This document shows positions 30,599 through 37,619 of a DNA stretch of 37,619 nt, piece by piece. The DNA is from Nocardia elegans NBRC 108235. Its GTDB lineage: Bacteria; Actinomycetota; Actinomycetes; Mycobacteriales; Mycobacteriaceae. The DNA lies in NCBI RefSeq assembly GCF_001612845.1, contig NZ_BDBF01000063.1, positions 1 through 37,619 of the forward strand, read 5' to 3'. How positions within the stretch are numbered: the first letter of the stretch is position 1; each line of letters opens with the position of its first letter. Both the position numbers and the translations under genes were made by a program. The notes beneath the pieces were generated by a model. It worked only from the letters and a program-made list of their open reading frames with translations, was not told the origin of the DNA and ran no database searches.

Positions 30599-31003
30599 AT
30601 GGCCACAAATGTGACCTCGTATGTCATGCGTGTGTCGGACCTGGAGCGTTCGATACGGTTCTACCGCGAGGTGTTCGAGTGCTCGCAAGCACTGCGTGAA
30701 CCGGATGCCGCACTGCTTCTGACTCCGTCGGGTTTCCAGTTGTATCTGTGCGTGAGCCGGCATCACGGCGGGCTACCGATCGGCGGTATCGGCGTCGAGC
30801 AGATCGTCTGGTCGGCCGACAGCGACGCGGAGTTACGTCGGATCGAAAGTCGGCTGCGTGCCCACTACAACAGCACCTACACCCACACCCGAAACGGAAT
30901 CACCTTCGTCGACGGTGTCGACCCGGACGGTATCCGCTTGCTGATCACCCACCCGACCCCCCAGCAGCTTCCCCGCGAGGTCATCGATGACCGATTCCGG
31001 TGA
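30599..31003 (+). CDS. VOC-superfamily (glyoxalase/bleomycin-resistance-like) protein
   Basis: 134 residues, single VOC domain. The first beta-alpha-beta module begins YVMRVSDLERSIRFYREVFE and the second covers VEQIVWSADSDAELRRIESR to FVDGVDPDGIRLLIT. A metal-ligand set (His/Glu) is not fully recognisable, so enzyme, binding or resistance roles are open. ATG 30599 has AAAGTAGG about 5 nt upstream. A 252-nt gap separates it from ctaD, in which I see no other gene. Its stop is followed by a hairpin and a convergent cupin gene. Confidence 0.75.
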   Translation: MATNVTSYVMRVSDLERSIRFYREVFECSQALREPDAALLLTPSGFQLYLCVSRHHGGLPIGGIGVEQIVWSADSDAELRRIESRLRAHYNSTYTHTRNGITFVDGVDPDGIRLLITHPTPQQLPREVIDDRFR

Positions 31004-31036
31004 GACCAGCGAAACCAGCCCCGGCGTCGTAACCCG

Positions 31037-31054
31037 CGCCGGCACCAGCCGGCG
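31037..31054. terminator. Hairpin between convergent VOC and cupin genes
   Basis: CGCCGG-CACCAG-CCGGCG forms a perfect 6-bp GC stem with a 6-nt loop in the 107-nt gap between convergent genes. There is no T-run on either side, as is common for actinobacterial terminators. Position supports a bidirectional terminator; strength is uncertain. Confidence 0.35.
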
Positions 31055-31110
31055 ACGACCGCGGGCGCCGGGCCCGGCTTCGATTGTGATGAACGGTCCT
31101 GGCCGCCCGG

Positions 31111-31437
31111 CTATTTCACGACCGTCAGCAGCACGGCACTGTCCTCGATCGCCTCGAGGCTGTGGCGCGCCTGCGGCACCACCAGCAGGTCACCGTGGCG
31201 TCCTTCCCACGAGGTGTCCGCGCTGCGCAGCCGGACTCGCCCGCGCAGCACCAGCAGCGTCGACTCGCCCGGATTATCGTGCTCGCCCAGTTCGGTGCCG
31301 GCCGTCAGCGCGACCACGGTCTGGCGCAGCCGATGCTCGTGCCCGCCGTACACGGTATCGGCGGCGCGGCCCGCCGAGGCCGCGCCGGCTCGCTGCAACA
31401 GTTCACGCGCCATCGCATCCACCGAGAACTTCTCCAT
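31111..31437 (-). CDS. Small cupin-domain protein
   Basis: 108 residues from ATG 31437 (GAGGAG 5 nt upstream). A helical start (VDAMARELLQRAGAASAGRA) precedes a one-motif cupin: LTAGTELGEHDNPGESTLLV holds the His/Glu of motif 1 and LVVPQARHSLEAIEDSAVLL the His of motif 2. Such proteins bind a metal or small ligand as sensors or dioxygenase-like enzymes. Located in the stress cluster, convergent with the VOC gene and divergent from OsmC. No partner gene defines its role. Confidence 0.8.
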   Translation of the reverse strand: MEKFSVDAMARELLQRAGAASAGRAADTVYGGHEHRLRQTVVALTAGTELGEHDNPGESTLLVLRGRVRLRSADTSWEGRHGDLLVVPQARHSLEAIEDSAVLLTVVK

Positions 31438-31581
31438 CACCGCTCCTCGCCTCCCGTCCGACATCAGTTCGATTCGTGATTGTCCCGCATCACTGGATAC
31501 ACGATCTGCAGGACCGACACCGCCACACCGGAGGAGCTGCCGCAGCACGACAACCGAAACATCCCCCACTCGAGGAGAGCC

Positions 31582-32025
31582 ATGACCACCACACAACGCA
31601 CCGCCACCACCGTCTGGGAGGGCCCGCTCGCCGAAGGCGCCGGGCTCGTGCACGCCACCAGCGGCGCGTTCAGCCCACTGCCGGTCACCTGGGCCGGCCG
31701 CACCCACCAGCCGGGCGGGCAGACCAGCCCGGAAGAACTCGCCGCCGCCGCGCACTCGTCGTGTTTCGCGATGGCGTTGGCGCTGTGCCTGGACAACCAT
31801 GAGGCCTCACCACAGCGACTCGATATCACCGCCACCGTCACTCTCGACCACCTGGATGCGACCCCGACGATCGTGTCCTCCGCGCTGAATGTCCGAGCGG
31901 GCGTTCCCGGACTCACCGCCACCGATTTCAAGACCATCGTCGATGAAGCTGCCGCCTTGTGCCCGATCTCGCGGCTGTTCGCCGGGGCAACGATCACCGT
32001 CGACGCCGCTCTCGACACCCCATAG
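31582..32025 (+). CDS. OsmC/Ohr-family peroxiredoxin-like protein
   Basis: 147 residues from ATG 31582 with GAGGAG upstream; the frame is open further upstream but that part has no protein-like character. The two redox Cys of the family are in AAHSSCFAMALAL and AALCPISRLF. The remaining core (ATVTLDHLDATPTIVSSALN, FKTIVDEAAALC) fits the swapped-dimer fold. OsmC/Ohr proteins reduce organic hydroperoxides using thiols. It is followed 72 nt later by the transaldolase gene, so it may start that operon. AAGGAAGGGAG precedes the next gene. Confidence 0.88.
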   Translation: MTTTQRTATTVWEGPLAEGAGLVHATSGAFSPLPVTWAGRTHQPGGQTSPEELAAAAHSSCFAMALALCLDNHEASPQRLDITATVTLDHLDATPTIVSSALNVRAGVPGLTATDFKTIVDEAAALCPISRLFAGATITVDAALDTP

Positions 32026-32097
32026 CAGTCGCGGCGGGTCCGATGAATGATCCGGCCATCACCGCGCCCGATAGCCATCAAGGAAGGGAGTGCGCTC

Positions 32098-33210
32098 ATG
32101 TCCGATCCGTTGACCGCATTGACCGAGGCCGGGGTGTCGATCTGGCTCGATGATCTGAGCCGGCAACGACTGACCGACGGCAGCCTGGCTCGCCTCGTGC
32201 GCGACCAGCACGTACGCGGGGTGACCACCAACCCGACCATCTTCGCCAAAGCCATCACCGGCAGCGACCTCTACACCGACCAGATCCGCGACCTCTCGCT
32301 GCGGCGGGTGGATGTCGACACCGCGTTGCGGGAGCTGACCAGCCACGACGTGCGCTGCGCGTGCGATGTTCTACGCCCGGTCTACGACGCCACCGATGGG
32401 ATCGACGGGCGGGTGTCGATCGAGGTCGACCCTCGCCTGGCCCACGACACCGACCGCACCATCGCCGAAGCCCATGCCCTGTGGTGGTTGGTGGACCGCC
32501 CCAACCTCTTCATCAAGATCCCCGCCGCCAAACAAGGCCTGCCCGCCATCACCGCCTGCCTGGCCTCCGGGATCAGCATCAACGTCACCCTGATCTTCTC
32601 TCTGACCCGCTACGCCGAGGTCGTCGACGCCTTCCTCGACGGCCTCGAACAGGCCCGCGGCAATGGCCACCATCTCGCCGGAATCGCCTCGGTCGCTTCA
32701 TTCTTCGTCTCTCGTGTCGATACCGAGGTGGATGCGCGCCTGGACAAGATCGGCAGCGAGGCCGCTACCGGTCTGCGTGGACGGGCCGCGATCGCCAACG
32801 CACGCCTGGCCTACCAGCACCACGAGCAGATCCTCGACAGCCCACGGTGGCAGGCCCTGGCGCGCGCGGGAGCGCGTCCGCAGCGTCCGCTGTGGGCCTC
32901 GACCGGCGTGAAAGACCCCGCCTACGACGACACGCGCTACGTCACCGGCCTCGTCGCCCCCGGCGTGGTCAACACCATGCCCGAAGCCACCCTGCGTGCC
33001 GTCGCCGACCACGCCGACATCCGCCCCGACACTGTCCGTCTCGGTTACGACGACGCCCGCGCCGTCCTGGGCGAACTGGCCGGGCTCGGCATCGGATACG
33101 ACGACGTCGTCACCACCCTCGAAACCGACGGTGTCGCCAAATTCGACGCCAGCTGGGACCACCTCGGCAACCAACTCGCCCACACCATGACCGCCACGAC
33201 AGGACGGTGA
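32098..33210 (+). CDS. tal: Transaldolase
   Basis: 370 residues, the length of the longer actinobacterial (TalB subfamily 2-like) transaldolases. TTNPTIFAKAI is the N-terminal active-site loop. The Schiff-base Lys is in NLFIKIPAAKQG (near residue 140), followed by GISINVTLIFSLTRYAEVVD. The C-terminal part has RPLWASTGVKDPAYDDTRYV and TLETDGVAKFDASWDHL. It interconverts sedoheptulose-7-P and glyceraldehyde-3-P with erythrose-4-P and fructose-6-P. ATG 32098 has GGAAGGGAG upstream. The flavoprotein gene starts 6 nt after its stop and the transketolase follows, giving a pentose-phosphate unit. Confidence 0.93.
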   Translation: MSDPLTALTEAGVSIWLDDLSRQRLTDGSLARLVRDQHVRGVTTNPTIFAKAITGSDLYTDQIRDLSLRRVDVDTALRELTSHDVRCACDVLRPVYDATDGIDGRVSIEVDPRLAHDTDRTIAEAHALWWLVDRPNLFIKIPAAKQGLPAITACLASGISINVTLIFSLTRYAEVVDAFLDGLEQARGNGHHLAGIASVASFFVSRVDTEVDARLDKIGSEAATGLRGRAAIANARLAYQHHEQILDSPRWQALARAGARPQRPLWASTGVKDPAYDDTRYVTGLVAPGVVNTMPEATLRAVADHADIRPDTVRLGYDDARAVLGELAGLGIGYDDVVTTLETDGVAKFDASWDHLGNQLAHTMTATTGR

Positions 33211-33216
33211 GACACC

Positions 33217-34479
33217 ATGAACACCCCCTCATTCGTGATCGTCGGCGCCTCACTCGCCGGAGCCAAAGCCGCTCGAGCGTTGCGCGACAACGGGTTCGAC
33301 GGATCCCTCACCCTGATCGGCGACGAACTGTGGTACCCCTACGAACGCCCGCCCCTGTCCAAGGACTATCTGCAGGGCAAGGTCGACCGCGACACCGTCT
33401 TCGTGCACCCGCCCCGGTGGTACACCACCCACGAGGTCGACCTACGCCTGGACACCACCGCCACCGCCATCGACCGCGGCAACCACCTCCTCACCCTCGG
33501 CAACGGCGAGCAGTTGCCCTACGACAAACTGCTGCTGACCACCGGGGCATCTCCGCGGCGGCTGCCACTACCCGGCGCCGACGCGCACGGCGTGTACTAC
33601 CTGCGCAGCCTCGACGACAGCAACCGGCTGCGCGAACTGCTGCACACCGCGTCCCGGATCGCGCTCGTCGGCGGCGGCTGGATCGGCCTGGAGGTCGCCG
33701 CGGCGGCCCGCGCCGCCGGGGTCGAGGTCACCGTCGTCGAACGCTCCCCACTACCACTGCAGGCGGTGCTCGGCCCCGACATCGCCGCGGTCTTCGCCGA
33801 CCTGCACCGCGACCACGGCGCCAACCTGCACCTGGCCGCCACGTTGGCGGAAATCACCACTTGCGACGGCGCCGCGACCGGGTTACGGCTGGCCGACGGC
33901 AGCCGTATCGATGCCGACGCCGTGATCGTCGGCATCGGCGCCACCCCCAACACCGGACTCGCCGGCGACTCCGGACTCGACGTCGACAACGGCATCGTCG
34001 TCGACCCGGCCCTGCGCAGCAGCGACCCCGACATCTTCGCCGCCGGCGACGTCGCCAACGCCTACCACCCGTTCTACAGCCGGCATATCCGTGTCGAGCA
34101 CTGGGCCAACGCCTTACACCAACCCGACACCGCCGCCGCAACCATGCTGGGCCGCGACGCCAGCTACCAGCGGCTGCCCTACTTCTACACCGACCAGTAC
34201 GAGCTGGGCATGGAATACACCGGCTACTGCGAACCCGACCAGCACTACCAGGTCGTGGTCCGCGGAGACCTGCAAGAACGCCGGTTCATCGCCTTCTGGC
34301 TACGCGACGACCGGGTCGCCGCAGGCATGAACGTCAACATCTGGGACGTCACCGAACCCATCCAAACCCTCATCCGCACCCGCACCGTCGTCGACCCCGC
34401 GCGCCTGGCCGACCCCGACGTGCCGCTCACCGACCTGACCACACCTGCGTCGAGCCGCACCGAGAGGGACATGAACTGA
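33217..34479 (+). CDS. FAD/NAD-dependent ferredoxin reductase-like oxidoreductase
   Basis: 420 residues, BphA4/rubredoxin-reductase type. FAD motif FVIVGASLAGAKAARALRD (residues 6-24), NAD motif IALVGGGWIGLEVAAAARAA (148-167), FAD-contacting DIFAAGDVANAYHPF near 272, and a C-terminal reductase domain (DQYELGMEYTGYCEPDQHYQ, then FIAFWLRDDRVAAGMNVNIW). It should pass electrons from NAD(P)H to a ferredoxin. No ferredoxin gene is adjacent; FdxA, encoded 5 kb upstream, or another ferredoxin could be the partner. Its stop shares one base with the ATG of the transketolase (TGATG). Why a ferredoxin reductase sits between transaldolase and transketolase is unclear. Confidence 0.9.
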   Translation: MNTPSFVIVGASLAGAKAARALRDNGFDGSLTLIGDELWYPYERPPLSKDYLQGKVDRDTVFVHPPRWYTTHEVDLRLDTTATAIDRGNHLLTLGNGEQLPYDKLLLTTGASPRRLPLPGADAHGVYYLRSLDDSNRLRELLHTASRIALVGGGWIGLEVAAAARAAGVEVTVVERSPLPLQAVLGPDIAAVFADLHRDHGANLHLAATLAEITTCDGAATGLRLADGSRIDADAVIVGIGATPNTGLAGDSGLDVDNGIVVDPALRSSDPDIFAAGDVANAYHPFYSRHIRVEHWANALHQPDTAAATMLGRDASYQRLPYFYTDQYELGMEYTGYCEPDQHYQVVVRGDLQERRFIAFWLRDDRVAAGMNVNIWDVTEPIQTLIRTRTVVDPARLADPDVPLTDLTTPASSRTERDMN

Positions 34480-36638
34480 TGTCCGCCCACCTGAGTGTCG
34501 AACCCGTGATAGGTCACGAATACCGCGTCCGCATCGATGAGGGCGGCGACCGCGTGGAATCCGAATTCGTCGTCGACCCCGGCGTGCTGGCCGAATTGGG
34601 CTTCGATCCCGGCGACGAGCAAGCCGTCGTCGAACACACCGCCCGGTTTCTGGCCGACCATCAGCCCGTGATCGACTTTCCTGCTCTGGTTTACCTCGAC
34701 GAAGTCGCCGCGGCATACGGCGACTACCCGGTCGAGCTGCACCGCCGAATGACACCCCATCACACCACCACGGCGGCCTCAGGGTTCGACGCCGAGCAAC
34801 TGCGGTGGCTTCAGGAGTTGAGTCGGCAGCTGCGGGTCGATTCGATCCGCGCGAGTACCGCCGCGGGTTCCGGGCATCCCAGCTCCAGCCTGTCGGCGGC
34901 GGATCTGATGGCCGTGCTGCTGGCCCGCCACCTGCGCTATGACTGGGCCCGGCCCGAGTATCCGGGCAACGATCATCTGATCTTCTCCAAGGGCCACGCC
35001 TCACCGCTGTTGTATGCCATGTTCAAAGCCGCGGGCGTGGTCAGCGATTCCGAGCTGGTGGAGGGGTTCCGCCGTTTCGGGTCCAGGCTGCAGGGCCATC
35101 CGACCCCGGTACTGCCGTGGGTGGACGTGGCAACGGGCTCGCTGGGGCAGGGTCTGGCCTACGGTGTGGGCATCGCGCTGGCCGGCGCGCGACTGGACCG
35201 GCTGCCCTACCACGTGTGGGTGCTGTGCGGCGACAGCGAGATGACCGAGGGATCGATCTGGGAAGCCCTGGACAAAGCCGGGCTCTACCGGTTGAGCAAT
35301 CTCACCGCGATCGTGGACATCAACCGGCTCGGCCAGCGCGGCCCCACCGAACTGCAATGGCACCTCGACACCTACCAGCGTCGGGTCGAAGCGTTCGGGT
35401 GCCGCGCGATCGTCATCGACGGCCACGACCTGTCCCAGATCGAGCAGGCCCTCCACACCGCCCGTTACGCCGACACCCCGACGGTCGTGCTCGCCAAGAC
35501 CGTCAAAGGCAAGGGAGTCCCGCAGATCGAAGACCGCAACGGCTGGCACGGCAAACCGCTTCCGTCCAGGCTGGCCACCTCCGCGGTGACCGCGCTGGGC
35601 GGGTTACGCGAACTGCGCGTCACCCCACCACCACCCGCCCCCGTAAACCCGATCCCCACGCGCGAGGTACCGCCGATCACGATGCCCCGCTACGAGCGGG
35701 GCACCTCGGTCGCGACGCGCACCGCCTACGGCGATGCGCTGGCCGCCCTCGGTGCGCGACCCGAGGTCGTCGCCTTGGACGCCGAGGTCGGCAATTCCAC
35801 CGGCGCCGAACGGTTCGCGCACGCGCACCCGGAGAAGTTCTTCGAAATGTTCATCGCCGAACAACAATTGATCGCCGCCGCCGTGGGCTTGGCCGCCCGC
35901 GGCTATGTGCCCTATGCCTCCACGTTCGCCGCGTTCTTGTCCCGGGCCTACGACTTCATTCGCATGGCCGGCATCTCCGGTGCCCACATCAACCTGTGCG
36001 GCTCGCACGCCGGCACCGAGATCGGCCCCGACGGCCCGTCGCAGATGGGTTTGGAAGACCTCGCCGCTCTCCAGGCGGTGCACGGCTCGACCGTGCTCTA
36101 CCCGGCCGACGCCGTCGCCACCACCAGTCTCGTCGCCGCCATGGCCGACGCCCCCGGTGTGTGCTACCTGCGCACCACCCGCGGCGCCTACCCGGTGCTC
36201 TACGACGCCGACGAACCCTTCCCGGTGGGCGGATCCAAGACCCTGCGTACCAGCGACGCCGACGTGATCGCGCTACTCGGTGCCGGCGTCACGGTGCACG
36301 AATGCCTCCACGCAGCTGATGCCCTTGCCGGGGAGGGTGTCAGCGCTCGCGTGATCGACCTCTACAGCGTCAAACCTCTCGATGCGGACACTCTCGCCTC
36401 GACCGCGCGTGATACCGGTGGGCGGCTCGTCGTGGTCGAAGATCATTACCCGCAAGGCGGTCTCGGCGCCGCCGTCCTGGCATCGTTGGCTCAACTCGGT
36501 ATCCCGGTGCGGTTCGCGCATCTGGCCGTCACCGATTTGCCCGGCTCCGGTACTCCTGCCGAACAGTTGGACGCCGCCGGCATATCCGCGCGCCATATCG
36601 TCGCCGCCGCGCACCGACTCGTCACGGCAAAACCATGA
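34479..36638 (+). CDS. tkt: Transketolase with an extra N-terminal domain
   Basis: 719 residues from ATG 34479 (GAGGGAC upstream; TGATG overlap). Residues 1-90 (HLSVEPVIGHEYRVRIDEGG, then EHTARFLADHQPVIDFPALV and AAAYGDYPVELHRRM) form a small beta-rich plus helical domain not part of transketolase. From about 100 the short, animal-like transketolase starts: SGHPSSSLSAADLMAVLLAR, GDSEMTEGSIWEALDKAGLY with NRLGQ as the ThDP/Mg motif near 248-285, then the Pyr domain with the catalytic Glu in MFIAEQQLIAAAVGLA near 467. All cofactor residues appear present. There is no stop or strong ribosome binding site between the parts, so they are one polypeptide unless ATG 34750 is used internally. Confidence 0.9.
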   Translation: MSAHLSVEPVIGHEYRVRIDEGGDRVESEFVVDPGVLAELGFDPGDEQAVVEHTARFLADHQPVIDFPALVYLDEVAAAYGDYPVELHRRMTPHHTTTAASGFDAEQLRWLQELSRQLRVDSIRASTAAGSGHPSSSLSAADLMAVLLARHLRYDWARPEYPGNDHLIFSKGHASPLLYAMFKAAGVVSDSELVEGFRRFGSRLQGHPTPVLPWVDVATGSLGQGLAYGVGIALAGARLDRLPYHVWVLCGDSEMTEGSIWEALDKAGLYRLSNLTAIVDINRLGQRGPTELQWHLDTYQRRVEAFGCRAIVIDGHDLSQIEQALHTARYADTPTVVLAKTVKGKGVPQIEDRNGWHGKPLPSRLATSAVTALGGLRELRVTPPPPAPVNPIPTREVPPITMPRYERGTSVATRTAYGDALAALGARPEVVALDAEVGNSTGAERFAHAHPEKFFEMFIAEQQLIAAAVGLAARGYVPYASTFAAFLSRAYDFIRMAGISGAHINLCGSHAGTEIGPDGPSQMGLEDLAALQAVHGSTVLYPADAVATTSLVAAMADAPGVCYLRTTRGAYPVLYDADEPFPVGGSKTLRTSDADVIALLGAGVTVHECLHAADALAGEGVSARVIDLYSVKPLDADTLASTARDTGGRLVVVEDHYPQGGLGAAVLASLAQLGIPVRFAHLAVTDLPGSGTPAEQLDAAGISARHIVAAAHRLVTAKP

Positions 36639-36726
36639 CCGGCATTTCGCGACGAGAGGCACACACGCTGCGAACACCAGCTTTAGACAATCTCGTCCAC
36701 CGCAAATACCGATTGGAGTGTGACAC

Positions 36727-37533
36727 GTGACAGAAGCCACCCAACAGTCCAGCGCCACCGAATCCGTCCCTGCAGGAACTCGACCGAACTCCAAGCCGGC
36801 GCCGGTGCCCGATGGCTCGGTGATGGTGATCGTCAAGATCGCCCGCTTCAATCCGGAGGACAACCGCGGCTCGTACTGGGAGAGTTTCCAGGTGCCGGCG
36901 CTGCCGACCGACCGGCTACTGAACCTGCTCGTCTACATCAAGAGCTATCTCGACGGCACCCTGACGTTCCGCCGTTCATGCGCCCACGGCATCTGCGGCT
37001 CGGATGCCATGCAGGTCAACGGGATCAATCGGCTGGCGTGCAAGATCCTGCTCAAGGATCTGCTGCACAGCGACGGCTCCACCACCACGATCACCATCGC
37101 GCCGTTGCGCAGCCTGCCCGTGGAGAAGGATCTGGTAGTCGACATGGAACCCTTCTTCAACCTCTACCGCGAGATCAAGCCTTACCTGATCACCTACGGC
37201 CCCGAACCCGAACGCGAACGGCTGCAGTCGCCGCAGGATCGCGCGCGTTTCGACGACACCACCAAATGCATCTTGTGTGCCTGCTGCACCAGCAGCTGTC
37301 CGGTCTATTGGGCGGAGAAGACCTATTACGGGCCGGCCGCCTTCGTCAACGCTCACCGGTTCATCTTCGACAGCCGCGACCACGGTGCGGCCGAACGCCT
37401 GGAAATCCTCAACGATATCGACGGCGTGTGGCGATGTCGCACCACCTTCAACTGCACCCAGGCATGTCCGCGCGGCATCCAGGTGACCAAGGCGATCACC
37501 GAGGTCAAGCGCGCGCTCATGTTCACCCGCTGA
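36727..37533 (+). CDS. Succinate dehydrogenase/fumarate reductase iron-sulfur subunit-like
   Basis: 268 residues from GTG 36727 (GGAG 8 nt upstream). Cys85, Cys90, Asp93 and Cys105 fit the [2Fe-2S] site (SCAHGICGSDAM…LAC). Cys181, Cys184, Cys187 and Cys191 (CILCACCTSSCP) fit [4Fe-4S]. Cys237, Cys243 and Cys247 (CRTTFNCTQACPRGI) fit [3Fe-4S]. The N-terminal 30 residues are a disordered extension. It resembles mycobacterial SdhB, yet no flavoprotein (SdhA) or membrane-anchor gene lies upstream; downstream is outside the window. It could be a paralog that serves another flavoprotein. An 88-nt gap follows the transketolase gene. Confidence 0.9.
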   Translation: MTEATQQSSATESVPAGTRPNSKPAPVPDGSVMVIVKIARFNPEDNRGSYWESFQVPALPTDRLLNLLVYIKSYLDGTLTFRRSCAHGICGSDAMQVNGINRLACKILLKDLLHSDGSTTTITIAPLRSLPVEKDLVVDMEPFFNLYREIKPYLITYGPEPERERLQSPQDRARFDDTTKCILCACCTSSCPVYWAEKTYYGPAAFVNAHRFIFDSRDHGAAERLEILNDIDGVWRCRTTFNCTQACPRGIQVTKAITEVKRALMFTR

Positions 37534-37619
37534 TAACTGCGGTGCACAGCGGAGCAAACCCCCTGTACCCGTGCGCGCTTGGTCATCTCGGAAGTTCGCC
37601 ATGAGAAAGGGCGACTGCC

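Noticed and set aside
28529..30766. 745-codon minus-strand open frame opposite ctaD
   Set aside because: It is the antisense of a fully conserved cytochrome oxidase gene, with Gly/Glu/His-biased low-complexity composition and no ribosome binding site.
32361..34478. Very long plus-strand open frame that joins the transketolase frame (1425 codons in total)
   Set aside because: It runs antiphase through the transaldolase and flavoprotein genes and is Arg/Pro/His-rich; it is a GC-driven shadow. Only the part from 34479 is a real protein.
37534..37619. Possible start of another gene at the right edge (ATG near 37602)
   Set aside because: Only a few codons remain before the window ends and no convincing ribosome binding site is visible.

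Overview
The window is a high-GC actinobacterial chromosome segment, most likely from Nocardia or a close relative. This is inferred from codon usage, frequent GTG/TTG starts, ATGA/GTGA gene overlaps, a mycobacterial-type FdxA and actinobacterial XRE-TPR and APH proteins. No tRNA, rRNA, CRISPR array or intact insertion sequence was seen. Left part (1-11.1 kb) looks accessory. At the left edge lie a partial nucleoside-hydrolase-like gene and two unrecognised genes on the minus strand. A tightly coupled minus-strand cassette follows (4983 down to 1394): a resolvase-like/HATPase-like chimera, a Gfo/Idh/MocA oxidoreductase, a DegT/StrS aminotransferase and a Nudix hydrolase. Divergent to it are an XRE-TPR regulator, an APH-like kinase and a second-type histidyl-tRNA synthetase. 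Two unrecognised minus-strand genes (one with two transposase-like HTH regions and a coiled coil) and a truncated GNAT acetyltransferase come next.

Middle part (11.1-21.6 kb) is one long minus-strand array, mostly overlapping by 1-8 nt. In transcription order it encodes a short-chain dehydrogenase, two small membrane proteins, gluconate-2-dehydrogenase-like subunit 3, a GMC flavoprotein dehydrogenase, a pyruvate-oxidase-like ThDP enzyme, a GH15 glucoamylase/trehalase-like enzyme, a cytochrome b-molybdopterin oxidoreductase fusion and a small unknown protein. A divergent MarR gene with overlapping inverted repeats in the promoter is the probable regulator. The set suggests breakdown of a glucoside followed by oxidation of sugar and pyruvate into the respiratory chain.

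Right part (22-37.6 kb) is a redox, stress and energy region. An SPW membrane protein is divergent from a second MarR whose start codon lies inside a perfect 35-bp palindrome. A gene-poor stretch (23.0-24.7 kb) follows. Then come a DUF2249-cupin protein, a universal stress protein, an AhpD-like protein, and an operon of FdxA ferredoxin, a SufR-like regulator and a membrane protein, divergent from an orphan cytochrome oxidase subunit I gene (ctaD). The fdxA/ctaD and DUF2249 promoters share an unusual AT-rich operator-like element. After VOC, cupin and OsmC genes there is a plus-strand run of transaldolase, ferredoxin-reductase-like flavoprotein, a transketolase with an extra N-terminal domain, and an orphan SdhB-like iron-sulfur protein.

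The main candidates for something undescribed are the shared TTTATACA operator with its SufR-like regulator, the palindrome-embedded leaderless MarR, the chimera/aminotransferase/HisRS locus, and the domain-fused transketolase.
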